From contig JAOZRQ010000060.1 of the NCBI GenBank assembly GCA_029940115.1, positions 1 to 5,252 on the forward strand: a DNA stretch of 5,252 nt, given 5' to 3'. The DNA is from Desulfobacterales bacterium. GTDB taxonomy: Bacteria; Desulfobacterota; Desulfobacteria; Desulfobacterales; 4be13. The notes beneath the pieces were generated by a model. That model was not told where the DNA came from. It worked only from the letters and a program-made list of their open reading frames with translations, and made no database searches. Shown here piece by piece: positions 5,011 through 5,252 of this stretch. Each line of letters opens with the position of its first letter. Positions within the stretch are counted from its first letter, which is position 1. The position numbers were made by a program, and so were the translations under genes.

Positions 5011-5252
5011 TGTAGAACGAATTTGCAATTCGTTCCGGCACGATTTGAAAAATCGTGCTATTTTGGATGCCTGTAGAACGAATTTGCAATTCGTTCTGGC
5101 ACGATTTGAAAAATCGTGCTACTTTGGACACCTGTGAAACGAATTTCTAATTCGTTCCGGCACGATTTGAAAAATCGTGTTACTTTGGACGCCTGTGGAA
5201 CGAATTTGCAATTCGTTCTGGCACGATTTGAAAAATCGTGCTACTTTGGACA
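5011..5252. repeat. 61-bp tandem repeat with two hairpins per unit
   Basis: Units begin at 5011, 5072, 5133 and 5194, exactly 61 bp apart; the fourth is cut by the window edge two bases short of complete. Each unit holds GAACGAATT-TGC-AATTCGTTC (9-bp stem) followed by GCACGATTT-GAA-AAATCGTGC (9-bp stem), then a CTACTTTGGA-type linker. Unit 3 differs in the first loop (TCT) and loses an outer pair of each stem. The sequence just before unit 1 (4995-5010) looks like a shortened earlier unit. Because the whole unit is conserved there are no variable spacers, so this is a satellite-like array and not CRISPR. It probably continues beyond the window. Confidence 0.92.

Larger units (their letters stand above)
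4439..5252. other. Gene-free, hairpin-rich interval downstream of phaC
   Basis: No convincing gene lies in these 814 bp. Reading frames of 86-113 codons that cross it run through palindromes and lack recognisable domains or good ribosome binding sites. Directly after phaC is a T run (4473-4479) bounded by GCTT and AAGC, a poor terminator. Then come hairpins at 4501-4516, 4560-4575 and 4614-4635, a nested inverted repeat at 4684-4811, three spaced AAGGGATTG motifs (4814-4962), and a 61-bp tandem repeat from 5011 to the window edge. Confidence 0.6.

Noticed and set aside
5011..5252. CRISPR array with 61-bp period
   Set aside because: Whole units, including both hairpins and the linker, are conserved between copies, so there are no variable spacers.

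Overview
The window most likely comes from an anaerobic, repeat-rich Gram-negative bacterium, with Desulfobacterota (perhaps a filamentous or multicellular sulfate reducer) as the best guess. This rests on the class III (PhaC/PhaE) polyhydroxyalkanoate (PHA) synthase, the long YihY-type protein with an extra C-terminal domain, the moderate GC content and the unusual density of palindromic repeats between genes. The taxonomic call is inference only; there is no rRNA or marker gene here.

Four protein genes are well supported. On the + strand, a small STAS-domain regulator (298-642) is followed 24 bp later by phaE (667-1365), the accessory subunit of class III PHA synthase. Facing them on the - strand is a YihY/BrkB-family inner-membrane protein (1438-2757). 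Beyond a 0.6-kb gap, phaC (3377-4438, + strand) encodes the catalytic subunit. The two synthase subunits, usually neighbours, are thus separated by about 2 kb containing an opposite-strand membrane protein and repeats. PhaC and PhaE should form one complex that polymerises hydroxyacyl-CoA on the granule surface. Sharing an operon with phaE suggests, but does not show, that the STAS protein regulates storage metabolism.

The non-coding DNA is almost entirely structured. At 15-93 there is a terminator-like hairpin. At 164-276 a 113-bp inverted-repeat element contains four 12-bp tandem units, and its right end supplies a TATAAT box just upstream of the STAS gene. At 1362-1441 a palindromic array of 7-bp units sits between the convergent phaE and membrane-protein genes and provides both stop codons. 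At 3075-3339, 19-bp direct repeats flank inverted 7-bp arrays, which in turn enclose two identical 28-bp repeats separated by 33 bp: a possible one-spacer CRISPR remnant. Downstream of phaC, 4439-5252 holds several hairpin families, a nested 128-bp inverted repeat and a 61-bp tandem repeat, each unit of which carries two hairpins; this array runs off the window.

No tRNA, rRNA, transposase or cas gene was found. The most novel material is the set of short-unit inverted-array elements and the isolated CRISPR-like repeat pair, rather than a new protein system.
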